Origin: Pseudomonas tructae
GTDB taxonomy: Bacteria > Pseudomonadota > Gammaproteobacteria > Pseudomonadales > Pseudomonadaceae
Direction: 5' to 3'
NCBI RefSeq assembly: GCF_004214895.1
Contig: NZ_CP035952.1
Span: forward strand, 2,552,501-2,616,500
Length of the DNA: 64,000 nt
Shown here: in pieces, positions 35,083-44,446 of the stretch
Layout of the letters: every line of letters starts with the position of its first letter
Numbering within the stretch: the stretch's first letter is position 1
Made by a program: the position numbers and the translations under genes
Notes under the pieces: model-generated
Databases searched by the model: none
Told to the model about the DNA's origin: nothing
Seen by the model: only the letters and a program-made list of their open reading frames with translations

Positions 35083-37668
35083 TCAAGGCAAGGGCGATTG
35101 ACACACCAATGGTACGCGCTCGTAGTTCAGCGCCGGGTTGCGCTCGGGTAGCGCGTAGGCGGCGGTGCAGTGTTGGTCATTCCATCTGATCACCAACTCG
35201 CCAGCGTCCTTTTCCATCAATGCCAGCGCCTTGCCGCTGGGGTCGGAGATCGCCAGCTGTTTGCCGGCCTGGTCTTCAAGGGATGCACCGAACGGGATTG
35301 GCTGATGCCGGGCATCGAACAGTTCGAATTGCACCCGCCTGCCGCTCTTGCTGGCATAGCGGGCCAGCACCACGGCGCCACGCCGTGGCACGACCTGCTG
35401 GGTCGCATTGTCCATGTCGATACCGGTGTCCAGGTCGCGGGTGTCCAGGCTGATCCAGTTGACCCGATACGGCTGCACGTTGGGTACCACTGCATAGCCG
35501 TTGGCGCCGGTTTTGGCTCCACTGTAGCTGCCAATCTTGACCCCTGATACGTCGGGGACCTGGGCCAGAGCGAAGGTTTCGCCCACCGTTTGGCCAAGGT
35601 TGATGCCGCCACCATGGGCGACGATCGAGCCTGCCAGGTTGAGGCTTTGCGAGTTGTAGCCACGCCCCTGGCTGTAACCGGCACTGATGTCGGCAACAGC
35701 GGTGCGGGTGTTGATGTTGGCCGATGCGGTGCTGCCGCCGGTGCTGCTGTTGCCGCCTTGCACCGAGTAATAGGTGTCGCTGTCTTCTGACAGGTAACCG
35801 TTGATGCCTGCTTGCGCGGTGTCGTTGTTTTTCTGTGTGCTGGCCGAGACGAAGGCACGTGGCGCGCGAGGTTTGGAGCCCAGCGGGAATGACACGGACA
35901 GGTTGAACAGGGTGTCGTTGTTCGAGGGGCCGAAATCACCGACGTCTTTGCTGTAGGTGGCGTCAAGGTTGTAACTCACTTCACCCCAATAGTTGCTGTA
36001 ACCGGCCGACAGGCTCTGGGAGCCGCCCCGGCCCCAGTAGCGCTGGTCGCTGGCATTGAGGTAGACGCTGCCATACTGCTGGTTGCGGCCGATACTCTGG
36101 TTGATGGTCAGGTCTGTCCGGGTTTTCGAATTGCCGGTGCGCCTTTGGCTGTCGCTATCGAGCTCTTCGACATGGTTGGTCAGGGTGCGATACCCCTCGG
36201 TCGAATAGCGGTAGGCAGCCAGGGTGAAGCTGGTGTCGGTGCCGGTGAAGGTTTTCGCGTACAGCGCCCGCAGGCTGTTGCCCCGGACCGATTGCCCCGG
36301 GGTGCGGCTGCTTGAGTGGGTGAGGTCGACAGACACGGCGCCAATGGCCGTGTTGCGCCCGGCACCCAGCGCCAGCGCCTGGTAGTTCTCGCTGGCCTGG
36401 AGCCCAAGGATGCCGCTCAGGTTGCTGCTGATGCCATAGGCCAGTGTGCCGCTGACAAATTTTGGCGTGGCCAGGCCTTCACTGTTGCTGTTGTACTGGC
36501 CCGCCGAGAGGCTGTAGTTCAGCTGACCTTCGCGCACCATGATCGGCAGGCTGGAAAATGCCTGCACCGTGACCCGGCGCGTGCCATCGGCTTCGATGAT
36601 GGTCACCTGCAGGTCACCGTTCGAGCCGCTGGGGTAGATATCACTGATTTCAAACGGGCCCGGCGGTACGTTGGCAGTGTAGAGGATGTAGTTGTTCTGG
36701 CGGATCTCCACGGTGGCGCTGGTTTGTGCCACGCCACGGATGATCGGGGCGTAGCCGCGCTCACTGTCGGCCCGCATGCCCTGGTCCGAGGCCAGTTTCA
36801 GGCCACGATAGCGCACGCTGTCGAACACATCGGCGTCGGAAAAGATCTCGCCGGCGCTGAATTGCCCCTTCAGCGCGGTCACATCATGCTGCACGTAGCT
36901 GCGGTTGCTCTTGAACCTGTTGGGTTGGCCGGTGCTGCTGCTGAAGTTCGATTCGTTACGCAGTCGCCAGGCGCCCAGGTTGATACCGTTGCGCAGCCCC
37001 AGGTTGTTGGAGAAGGTGGTGGCGTTGTCGGTGCTGTTGCGGCTGCTGCTCAACTGATAGTTGAGGAATGCTGCCGATACGCCGTGATCCCACAACGCCG
37101 GGTCGACATAGCCGCGCATCCCTCGTTGCAGGGCAATTTGCGGCACACTGACCATCAGGCGCAGGCGGCTGGCGTCATAGCGCTGGGTAGCCTTGGCAAT
37201 CAACGCTGGCAGGTCGTAGCAGCCCTGCGGGTCATCGAGGTTGAGTTTGCCTGCGGCTTCGAGTTTTTTCATGTCGATGCCCAGTTGCTCGAGCATGTCC
37301 AGGGTCAGGCAGGCCTCGACTTTGCCGCTGTCGGGATGGCGCCGGAAATCGATATCACGACGGCCTACCAGCATCTCGTTGCTGTACAGGTCGACCCGAT
37401 ACCTGCCCGGTAATACGCTGCTGGCCGAGAGCAGTAATTGCACATCCACCGACGAGGGGGCGCCCTGCAGAAACGAAGTATTGAATTGCTCGACCTGCTC
37501 TGGCGCATGGTCGTTGGCGGTCGCTGCGCTGGCATCAGGGCCAAGGCAGGATGCCAGGGCAACAAACAGTGGGCCAAGCGTCGGGGGGATTTGCAAGGCA
37601 GCAGGCGAAGACGATCGCTTGCCAGGGTGAACGCCATGAGCAAGTCTGCAGCCGGTGAGTAAAGACAT
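35083..37668 (-). CDS. Fimbrial outer membrane usher (chaperone/usher pathway)
   Basis: An 861-residue usher that receives chaperone-subunit complexes and assembles the fibre through the outer membrane. After the signal region comes the N-terminal periplasmic domain (EQFNTSFLQGAPSSVDVQLL), then the barrel with plug (ASDQGMRADSERGYAPIIRGVAQTSATVEIRQNNYILY) and a C-terminal domain ending in a paired-cysteine CTAAYALPERNPALNYERVPLVC (positions near 836-858). AGG lies 8 bases before the ATG. It is the third gene of a pilin-chaperone-usher cluster. No adhesin gene follows; a methyltransferase does. Confidence 0.9.
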   Translation of the reverse strand: MSLLTGCRLAHGVHPGKRSSSPAALQIPPTLGPLFVALASCLGPDASAATANDHAPEQVEQFNTSFLQGAPSSVDVQLLLSASSVLPGRYRVDLYSNEMLVGRRDIDFRRHPDSGKVEACLTLDMLEQLGIDMKKLEAAGKLNLDDPQGCYDLPALIAKATQRYDASRLRLMVSVPQIALQRGMRGYVDPALWDHGVSAAFLNYQLSSSRNSTDNATTFSNNLGLRNGINLGAWRLRNESNFSSSTGQPNRFKSNRSYVQHDVTALKGQFSAGEIFSDADVFDSVRYRGLKLASDQGMRADSERGYAPIIRGVAQTSATVEIRQNNYILYTANVPPGPFEISDIYPSGSNGDLQVTIIEADGTRRVTVQAFSSLPIMVREGQLNYSLSAGQYNSNSEGLATPKFVSGTLAYGISSNLSGILGLQASENYQALALGAGRNTAIGAVSVDLTHSSSRTPGQSVRGNSLRALYAKTFTGTDTSFTLAAYRYSTEGYRTLTNHVEELDSDSQRRTGNSKTRTDLTINQSIGRNQQYGSVYLNASDQRYWGRGGSQSLSAGYSNYWGEVSYNLDATYSKDVGDFGPSNNDTLFNLSVSFPLGSKPRAPRAFVSASTQKNNDTAQAGINGYLSEDSDTYYSVQGGNSSTGGSTASANINTRTAVADISAGYSQGRGYNSQSLNLAGSIVAHGGGINLGQTVGETFALAQVPDVSGVKIGSYSGAKTGANGYAVVPNVQPYRVNWISLDTRDLDTGIDMDNATQQVVPRRGAVVLARYASKSGRRVQFELFDARHQPIPFGASLEDQAGKQLAISDPSGKALALMEKDAGELVIRWNDQHCTAAYALPERNPALNYERVPLVCQSPLP

Positions 37669-37753
37669 GCAAAGAACCTATATCACCCCCGATACGAAAC
37701 CGAGCGGAGCGAAGTAAAGTGCGGGAGAGGTAGTGGGCAACCCAATGGGCGCG

Positions 37754-38503
37754 TCAAGGCGACGCTTTGATCAACTCGGCAGTTGCTGGCGCGGTGTTGC
37801 CCAGTGGTGTGGCGTAACGCTCTTGCGCGCCATAGTCGTTGATGCTGGTGAACGACAACTGCGCAGCCTGTGCACTGTTGATGTGTTTTACCGCGAAGGC
37901 TTTATGCTCACCTGGCGCGATCATGATCGAGTCAACGACGGTTTCCTTGGTTTGGCCTGAGTGCAGTGTTATATCCCCCATGGACACATGGTAGAGACCA
38001 GGGTTCTCGACCCTCAGGGAGGTTTTTCCTGCCTGCTGCAGCACAGTCCATTGCAGTTGCGCAGGGGCAAGGTAGGCGTTGCTGCTCAAGCCTTGCGGGC
38101 GAAAAAACACTTTGATGCGCTGGCGTACGGCGAGTTGCAAGGTGTTTTGCGTTTTCGCCGCCTGAGGAATTTCCTGGACGTTGAGCCAGACCACCGACTC
38201 TTTGTCCGACGGCATGCCGGCGCCCTCATAGATAACCCGCAGCAACTGCTGTTCGTTGCCAGGCACCCGCGCCAGGGGTGGAGTCACCGCGAAAGGCACC
38301 GGCGTGGTGTCAGGACCATCGCGATCGACCCAGGACTGGATCAACACGTCTTCACCGCTATTGCGTACGGTGATGCCTGCCTCTTTGTGTTTGCCATCAA
38401 AGACCAGGCGGGTGCCGCTCAAAGAGATTCCGGCGCTGGCCTGGGTGAACGCGAGCATGCCGAGAATGCCCAGGCAAAATCGTAGGGGGTGACGTAGCAA
38501 CAT
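37754..38503 (-). CDS. Fimbrial periplasmic chaperone (PapD-like)
   Basis: A 249-residue PapD-type chaperone that folds and delivers pilus subunits. It has a signal peptide (MLLRHPLRFCLGILGMLAFTQASA), then GISLSGTRLVFDGKHKEAGITVRNSGEDVLIQSWVD. The invariant arginine of the subunit-binding cleft is at about R32 in TRLVF, with a lysine in RQRIKVFFRP. Length and spacing are standard. It lies between the pilin (74 bp, with a hairpin) and the usher (85 bp). Confidence 0.9.
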   Translation of the reverse strand: MLLRHPLRFCLGILGMLAFTQASAGISLSGTRLVFDGKHKEAGITVRNSGEDVLIQSWVDRDGPDTTPVPFAVTPPLARVPGNEQQLLRVIYEGAGMPSDKESVVWLNVQEIPQAAKTQNTLQLAVRQRIKVFFRPQGLSSNAYLAPAQLQWTVLQQAGKTSLRVENPGLYHVSMGDITLHSGQTKETVVDSIMIAPGEHKAFAVKHINSAQAAQLSFTSINDYGAQERYATPLGNTAPATAELIKASP

Positions 38504-38532
38504 AATGAATACCGCGTTATTGCAAAGAGACA

Positions 38533-38556
38533 GAGCGGGGCAGCCAGGCCCCGCTC
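38533..38556 (-). promoter_or_regulatory. Intergenic hairpin between pilin and chaperone genes
   Basis: GAGCGGGGC (38533-38541) pairs perfectly with GCCCCGCTC (38548-38556) around a 6-base loop. On the minus strand it is followed by TGTCTCTTTG. Such hairpins after major pilin genes commonly favour the pilin message over the downstream assembly genes by partial termination or RNA protection. Confidence 0.55.
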
Positions 38557-38577
38557 CAGGTCAAACCCGCAGTGGGG

Positions 38578-39165
38578 TTATTCGTACTGCAGAACGAATG
38601 GCAGGGTGGCGTCACCGCGACCGGCGACGACCGTGTCCAGGGCGCCAGTGGTGACGTAGGCGGCGGAGAACTTCAGCGAGGTGTTGCCGTCCTGCAGGGT
38701 GTTTTCGACACGGGCGGTGGTGTCCGAGGTCAGGTCGATCAGCGCACCGTTGCCATCGAGCAGCGCGATACCGACGTTCTTCGCAGCCCCCAGGCCGTCG
38801 ATCAGGCGCAGCACTTTGGTGCCCTCGACCAGGCCGGAACCGGCGCCGGTTTTGGGTTGGAAGATCATCGACACTTTGGTGCCCTTGTTGCAGCTGATCT
38901 TCATGTCAAAGTTTTCGGCGCTGAGTGTGCCGTTGCCAATGGGCGCGGCGGCGGTGCCCATGTCTTTGATCGACACGTTGCCCATGGGCACGGAAATCGA
39001 CTTGTTCAGGTCCGAGCCTTGTACCGAGCAGGCGTCATTGTTGATTTGGCCGGTGAAGCTGATCGTGCCGGAGCCGGCTTTGGTCGGCACCGGGTCGGCG
39101 GCGAATGCACTACCGGTGGCGGCGAGGATCGACAGGGTCATGAATGCCAGGGTGAACGTTTTCAT
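38578..39165 (-). CDS. Fimbrial major subunit (type 1-like pilin)
   Basis: A 195-residue pilin exported by Sec and assembled by donor-strand exchange. The start at 39165 gives MKTFTLAFMTLSILAATGSAFA; a longer frame to 39237 is rejected because it would bury this signal. The mature part has GTISFTGQINNDACSV with C46 and C92 forming the usual disulfide, and ends LPFVLQYE with the penultimate tyrosine of donor-strand subunits. A 15-bp sequence shared with the sensor kinase promoter lies 75-89 bp upstream. It is the first gene of the pilin-chaperone-usher cluster. Confidence 0.87.
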   Translation of the reverse strand: MKTFTLAFMTLSILAATGSAFAADPVPTKAGSGTISFTGQINNDACSVQGSDLNKSISVPMGNVSIKDMGTAAAPIGNGTLSAENFDMKISCNKGTKVSMIFQPKTGAGSGLVEGTKVLRLIDGLGAAKNVGIALLDGNGALIDLTSDTTARVENTLQDGNTSLKFSAAYVTTGALDTVVAGRGDATLPFVLQYE

Positions 39166-39239
39166 CGTGATGTCCGTATGTGTTTGAAGTGTTGCATGTA
39201 AGTGCAGGGACACAATACAAAGGACACCGGGCGGCAAGA

Positions 39240-39254
39240 ATCAGACGATCCTTA
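39240..39254 (-). promoter_or_regulatory. 15-bp shared box upstream of the fimbrial operon
   Basis: On the minus strand the sequence is TAAGGATCGTCTGAT. It is an exact match, in the same orientation, to 47272-47286 upstream of the first sensor kinase gene. The form resembles RcsB/BvgA-type boxes (TAAGGA...TCTGA, imperfect dyad). It sits 75-89 bp before the pilin ATG. Confidence 0.55.
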
Positions 39255-39259
39255 TAAGC

Positions 39260-39907
39260 CTAGTCGAACAGTTTACGTTCAAGGCAATAGGCCAATAAGT
39301 CCTGATTGCTGGTGACTTCCAGTTTGCGCATGGCGGCGACCTTCTGCGCGCTGATGGTCTTGGTACTTCGGTTTTGCATACGGGCGATATCGTTGACGCT
39401 CAGCCCGGCGACAAACAGACGCAATATTTCATGTTCCTTGGGCGAGAGCCGGGCGAAGCGCTCGTCCAGGGCGCAGGTGGATTCCACCACCGAGGTTCGC
39501 GCAGGCCCGACACTGCGAAACGGCTTGCCCGTGGCGACGGCCTTGAGTGCGACTGCAATGTCGTTGTGCAACTGGCTTTTCTGGATAACGCCGAGCACGC
39601 CCAGTTCATGCAGCCGGGTCAGGATCAGCGGGTTGCTGATCATGGTCAGCACCAGGATCTGCACGTCCGGGAAGCGCCGTTTCAAATAGCCCACAAGCTT
39701 CAGGCCATCGCCGTAGGGGGAGTCCACGGGCATGTTGAAATCGGTGATGATCAGGTCTACCGGCTGTTGCTCCAGCAGTGCAACCAGACCGTCGGAGCTG
39801 ATGGCTTCGCCGACTACACGAAAATGCACATCGCGCTCGACCAGCTCGCGTACGCCAAGCAACACGATCGGGTGATCATCAGCGATGACAACGTTTAACT
39901 TCTCCAT
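39260..39907 (-). CDS. LuxR-family (REC-HTH) response regulator, RocA/BvgA-like
   Basis: A 215-residue response regulator. The REC domain begins MEKLNVVIADDHPIVLLGV and the phospho-acceptor is D56 in IITDFNMP. A LuxR-type HTH is at the C-terminus (RLSPKEHEILRLFVAGLSVNDIARMQNRSTKTISAQKVAAMRKL). The ATG at 39907 fits the family; an ATG at 39952 overlaps the preceding kinase stop (ATGA) and is an alternative that adds 15 residues. Gene order and domain type match the RocA regulators of Pseudomonas Roc systems, which control cup fimbriae. It lies directly upstream of the pilin operon on the same strand. Confidence 0.85.
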   Translation of the reverse strand: MEKLNVVIADDHPIVLLGVRELVERDVHFRVVGEAISSDGLVALLEQQPVDLIITDFNMPVDSPYGDGLKLVGYLKRRFPDVQILVLTMISNPLILTRLHELGVLGVIQKSQLHNDIAVALKAVATGKPFRSVGPARTSVVESTCALDERFARLSPKEHEILRLFVAGLSVNDIARMQNRSTKTISAQKVAAMRKLEVTSNQDLLAYCLERKLFD

Positions 39908-39948
39908 GACCTGGTCATCCTTAAGCGCTATTGAAAATACGGGGTTGA

Positions 39949-42900
39949 TCATTCAACGCTGAGCAGCAGGGCGCTCAGCTGTTCAAGGATGTTGCGTACC
40001 GCCAGCGCCAGGGGCGGGGTGATGATCAGCCCGGTGAGGCGGCACTCGAGTTCGGCGCAGGCTTGGGCAAGCTCGGCAGCATGCACCACGGCCAAGGATC
40101 CGGCCATGCTGTGAAGTTTCTGCGCAACGCCGTCGGCATCGCCACGCTCCAGCGCTGCGAGGGTGCCTTGCATGTCCTGTTGCAGGGTGCGCACAAACAG
40201 TTCACGCATTTTCACGGACAGTTGCAACGGGGGGGAGGCCGGTTGCGGCGGCGGGGGCAGGGGGGGGCTGATGATCTGCTCGGCTTTGCAGTGTTTGAGC
40301 AATTGCGTGCGCAAGGTGTGCAGGGTCAGCGGCTTGACCAGCCAGGCATTCATGCCCACGGCGGCGCAGCGTTCACCTTCCTCGCGCAGTGCATTGGCCG
40401 TGACCCCGATGATCGGCACCTGGCTATCTTGCTGGCGCAACGCCGAGGCCAGTTCGTAGCCATTGGTGATGGGCATGTTGACATCAGTGAGCACCAGGTC
40501 GAACAGCCCGGGCAGCCACTGGGCGAGCGCCTGTTCACCATTGTCTGCCACCGTTACCACACAACCCAGGGCTTGCAGTTGTTCTTCGATGATGGCCTGG
40601 TTGATCGGGTTGTCTTCGGCCACCAGTACCCGCAGGTTCAGGGGCAGGGCCGGGTGCGGCGGCGGTAGTTGATGTTCAGGGTCGGCGCCTTGCTGCGCCA
40701 GGTACACGGCCCAGGCGATTGCCCGTACATCATGGGCATCGACGTCCCAGCCATGGGCCGCATGCTGCGGCGGATTCGGCGCGCCAGCGGCGGCGATAAT
40801 CCGTGTACCGGGCCAGGGTGCCTGGTTGTCTGTGGGTAACATGTCTACCAACAGTGTCGCGACCGTTGCCGGTTTCATCTCGGCGCCAGCGGGCCAGGCC
40901 TGGGCACCCAGGCGGTTGAGCCAGGCACACAGGTGTTGCGCCAGCTCCTGGGTCGGGGCACGCACGCAAACCTGCGCAGCGCTCGCCTGCAAATCCGGAC
41001 AATCGGCCAGCTTGCCCGGGCGCTGTTCAAGGGTCAGTTGCAGGGAGAAGCTGCTGCCCAGGCCAGGTTCGCTGACCACCTTGAGCTGGCCGGCCATCAA
41101 CTCGCACAGCCACCAGCAAATCGCCAGGCCTAAGCCGGCGCCCGCTTCACTGGAGGCATCGCGGACCTGATAGAACGGATCGAACAACTGAACCTGCTGG
41201 GCCTGGGAGATGCCGATGCCCGAATCGCTGACTTGCCACTGCAGGCTGACTGCCTCGCCGTGCTGTTCCACCACGCGCAGTCGCAATACCACCCGCCCGT
41301 GCTCAGTGAACTTGATGGCGTTGCTCAGCAGGTTATTGAGGATCTGGCGGATGCGCAGCGGATCGCCGCGCACCCGGTCAGGGAGAGTGGCGTCAATACA
41401 GGCATATAGCTGCAAACCCTTGGCCTGGGCAAATGCACTGTAGGTGCGCAAGGTATCTTCGGTGAGTTCCAGAGGGCAGAAGTCCTGGGTTTCCAGGGTC
41501 ATCTGCCCGGACTCGATCTTCGACACATCCAGTACATCGCTGATCAACTGGAACAAGGTGGCCGAAGAACGCTGGATGGTATCCAGGTACTGCCGCTGGC
41601 GAGGCTCAAGCGCAGTCAAACCCAAGAGTTCCAGGGTACCCAGCACGCCATACAGGGGCGTACGGATTTCGTGGCTCATGGTGGCCAGGAACCGGGTCTT
41701 GGCCTCGTTGGCGGAATCTGCGTCCTTGCGCGCCTCTTCCAGCGCGGCGGCGTCCTCGACCCTGCGGGTGACATCGTGAATCGCACAGAGCCAGACGTCC
41801 TCACCGTGATAGCGGGTGGAGATGAAGTCGACATGCAGGTGTCGACCGTCACTCTCAAGGTCGGTCTGCCCGGAGTGGGTGAGGTCGTGCTGGCGGTTGA
41901 GGGCACTGATCAGCTTGGTGCTGTCCTGCCATTGCTGGGCACGCAGGTTCTCCAGCAGTACGCTGTGGTCACTGCGGCGTATCACGCACAGGCCGGTAGG
42001 CGCCGAGTCGATAACGGCGCGGCTGAATGCCTCGCTTTCAGCGATGCTTTCGTGGGCCCTGTGGGCCGGGAGCACGACCCGGCGCTTGTACCAGCGATTG
42101 AATGCCCAGCCACCGGCCAACGCCGCCAGCAGCGCCAGCAACAGGCCGAGCAACGGCCAGCGGGCGTAATTGAGGAAGCTCTTCACGCTGATGACGTAGA
42201 TCCCCGACCAGGGGCGCTCGCCGGTGCTCGACACTTTGAACACCAGGCCGTCACTGTTGAAGTTCAGCCCTTCATGCAGGTGCACCTGCGGCTTCACCGT
42301 GCCGATCAGTGCTTGGCCAGAGGGGGCGATCAGGGTGAAATGGTCATAGATCGACCACTGCATGATCCGCTCGATGTTGTTGATCTGGGACAGGTTGAGC
42401 AGTGAAGCGACGACGACCCAGGGGCTGGCGCCCTGAATGTCCCGGTGAATCGAAGCCAGGTCGATGTTGATGTAACCGAGCACGGAGGGGATGGCCTCGT
42501 TGTCGGATGCCGCGTTGTATTGTACCCAGTGCACCCGACCGTCCAGCGGCCGGGGGTTACTGTCGTGCAGGCGCTGCAGTACATGCTGCATCACTGCGAC
42601 GAAGGTACCGCCCTGTATCTGGCCGGCGCCGCGCAACCGTCCAGCGGCAGGCACGGCAATATCGAAGTTGTCCGGAACGTTGAACAGAAACACCTGGGGT
42701 GACTGAAAGTGCGAGGCAGACCAGAAGGCGCTGTAGTAGTCGGCCAGGTGCGCGCCCAGGGTGTAAATTTTCGGGTGCTGGCTCACTGCAACCTTTTCTG
42801 CGTCGATCTTCACGCTGAAGGGCAGGGAAAACGAATGCTGTTGCCCTTGAACGATATCAGGGCCTTCATTGGGCAGTGCCTGTTGCAATGCCAGGGGAGA

Positions 42901-43158
42901 GGCGACTGCAGCCGGTAGCTCACCCATGGCAGTCTGCACAGACACGGTGTTGAGAAAAGCCTCCTGCTCGTGCAGGTTTTCCAGGAGCCGGGCAAAGTGG
43001 AAGCGCACGGTGTCGTGCTGTTCTTCGAGTGTGCGTTGCACCCCCCAATAGCTGATACCGATCAGCAACACAGCGGTTGCACAAAGGACAGTCAGGCCGG
43101 CGTGCAAGCGCAGTGAACTATTGGCCAGCCTCTCGAAGAAGGCATTGGGTTGATTCAT
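39949..43158 (-). CDS. Hybrid sensor histidine kinase with REC and HPt domains (RocS1-like)
   Basis: A 1069-residue unorthodox kinase. Membrane segments lie near residues 19-40 and 334-355 with a large periplasmic domain between. Then come a PAS-like region, the HisKA domain with H496 in [18 protein letters not shown], the HATPase with NLLSNAIKFTEHG and GAGLGLAICWWLCE, a REC domain with D892 in LVLTDVNMPITNGY, and a C-terminal HPt with H1016 in QKLHSMAGSLAVV. This is a full phosphorelay in one chain. It is the only kinase of the pair with an HPt and lies immediately ahead of the response regulator gene. Confidence 0.88.
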   Translation of the reverse strand: MNQPNAFFERLANSSLRLHAGLTVLCATAVLLIGISYWGVQRTLEEQHDTVRFHFARLLENLHEQEAFLNTVSVQTAMGELPAAVASPLALQQALPNEGPDIVQGQQHSFSLPFSVKIDAEKVAVSQHPKIYTLGAHLADYYSAFWSASHFQSPQVFLFNVPDNFDIAVPAAGRLRGAGQIQGGTFVAVMQHVLQRLHDSNPRPLDGRVHWVQYNAASDNEAIPSVLGYINIDLASIHRDIQGASPWVVVASLLNLSQINNIERIMQWSIYDHFTLIAPSGQALIGTVKPQVHLHEGLNFNSDGLVFKVSSTGERPWSGIYVISVKSFLNYARWPLLGLLLALLAALAGGWAFNRWYKRRVVLPAHRAHESIAESEAFSRAVIDSAPTGLCVIRRSDHSVLLENLRAQQWQDSTKLISALNRQHDLTHSGQTDLESDGRHLHVDFISTRYHGEDVWLCAIHDVTRRVEDAAALEEARKDADSANEAKTRFLATMSHEIRTPLYGVLGTLELLGLTALEPRQRQYLDTIQRSSATLFQLISDVLDVSKIESGQMTLETQDFCPLELTEDTLRTYSAFAQAKGLQLYACIDATLPDRVRGDPLRIRQILNNLLSNAIKFTEHGRVVLRLRVVEQHGEAVSLQWQVSDSGIGISQAQQVQLFDPFYQVRDASSEAGAGLGLAICWWLCELMAGQLKVVSEPGLGSSFSLQLTLEQRPGKLADCPDLQASAAQVCVRAPTQELAQHLCAWLNRLGAQAWPAGAEMKPATVATLLVDMLPTDNQAPWPGTRIIAAAGAPNPPQHAAHGWDVDAHDVRAIAWAVYLAQQGADPEHQLPPPHPALPLNLRVLVAEDNPINQAIIEEQLQALGCVVTVADNGEQALAQWLPGLFDLVLTDVNMPITNGYELASALRQQDSQVPIIGVTANALREEGERCAAVGMNAWLVKPLTLHTLRTQLLKHCKAEQIISPPLPPPPQPASPPLQLSVKMRELFVRTLQQDMQGTLAALERGDADGVAQKLHSMAGSLAVVHAAELAQACAELECRLTGLIITPPLALAVRNILEQLSALLLSVE

Positions 43159-43243
43159 CGCGTGGCCACCCGGTGGCTGAGCGTAAAGCGGTTATGCACG
43201 TTGACCTCGAAACAGTAGGCGTTCTTGAGCACGTATGTTCGGG

Positions 43244-44446
43244 TCAATAGGTACTCGCCGGACCGTCATGGGTCAACAATTGCTGGAATTGACTCGAAGA
43301 CACGGCGTGGGAAATCAGGAAACCCTGGACCTGAGTGCAGTCGATTTTACGCAACAGAGCAAGTTCCTGCGCGGTTTCCACGCCTTCGGCCACCACGGTC
43401 AGCCCCAGCTTGCGGCCCAACGCCACAATGCTGGTCAAGGCCTGGGCCAGCTCTTCGTTCTCGTTGCAGCCCTGGACCAGTGCCCGGTCGATCTTCAGTT
43501 CGGTAAACGGCGTTGATACCAGGTTCATGTAAGAGCTGTAGCCTTTGCCGAAATCATCTTGCGACAGGCCAAACCCCATGATCCGCAAACGGCAGGCACC
43601 GGCGTAGAAGTTGCTCATGTCCTGTGGCACCGAGCATTCCATCAGCTCAAAGCAGATTCTACCCGGCACGCCGTGTTGCTCGTGGACAAACGCCAGAATG
43701 CGATCCGCCAGGTCATGGCTGTTGAGCAGGTGCGTGGGCAGGTTGATCGACACCGGAATGTCATAGCCCAGCGCCCGCCATTGCGCCTGGGCCTTGATCG
43801 CCTGCCCCAACACCCGCCACAACAGCGGTTCTTCCAGGCCGTACAGCTTGAGTGCGGTCAGGAACATGCCCGGCAGCAGCACACCGTACTCGGGGTGCAT
43901 CCAGCGCACCAGCGCTTCGGCTGCGACGATGCGACCATTGGCCAGGGCCTTTTTGGGTTGAAACCAGGCCTGCAGTTGACCATTGCCGAGGGCATCGAGG
44001 ATCGTCTGGCGCTCGAAGCCTGGAGTCGCTGCGGGCAGGGTGGCGTTGCGCACGTCCATGAGTTGCTCTGTCAGGTTGCGCAGGGCAGTGGCTTGCACCG
44101 GTTTGGAGAGCAGGCCGATGACCCTTAGCCCCAGGTTGCGGGCAACCAGGCCGGCCGCCATCATCATCCGTCGCGAGGTGGCGCTCATGATCGCCAGGGC
44201 GGGCCGGCAGCGCAGGGCTGCCAGGCCCTGGATAAACTGCACACCATCCATGCCGGGCATCAGTAGATCGGTGAGGACCAGGTCGAACTCACGCCGCTTC
44301 AATCGCGCGAGCGCCTCTGCGCCATCGCTTGCCACCTCCAGATGGAAATCACCCAGTTCGCTGAACAGGTGCTGCATGTACAGATGCTGGAACGGGTGGT
44401 CTTCGACAATCAGGATGCTACAGGGCTTCATGGGCAGTTCTTTCAT
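43244..44446 (-). CDS. REC-EAL response regulator, c-di-GMP phosphodiesterase (RocR-like)
   Basis: A 400-residue protein. The REC domain has D60 in LVLTDLLMPGMDG. The EAL domain has the catalytic set: E177 in AAEALVRW, N235 in SINLP, E267 in CFELMECS, D297-D298 in SQDDFGKGYSS, K318 in ELKIDRAL and E354 in VAEGVET. All metal and catalytic positions of active EAL phosphodiesterases are present, so it should cleave cyclic di-GMP. ATG 44446 is used; ATG 44431 ([13 protein letters not shown]) is equally plausible. Either start overlaps the preceding kinase gene, and the two are coupled. RocR in P. aeruginosa has the same domain order. Confidence 0.85.
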   Translation of the reverse strand: MKELPMKPCSILIVEDHPFQHLYMQHLFSELGDFHLEVASDGAEALARLKRREFDLVLTDLLMPGMDGVQFIQGLAALRCRPALAIMSATSRRMMMAAGLVARNLGLRVIGLLSKPVQATALRNLTEQLMDVRNATLPAATPGFERQTILDALGNGQLQAWFQPKKALANGRIVAAEALVRWMHPEYGVLLPGMFLTALKLYGLEEPLLWRVLGQAIKAQAQWRALGYDIPVSINLPTHLLNSHDLADRILAFVHEQHGVPGRICFELMECSVPQDMSNFYAGACRLRIMGFGLSQDDFGKGYSSYMNLVSTPFTELKIDRALVQGCNENEELAQALTSIVALGRKLGLTVVAEGVETAQELALLRKIDCTQVQGFLISHAVSSSQFQQLLTHDGPASTY

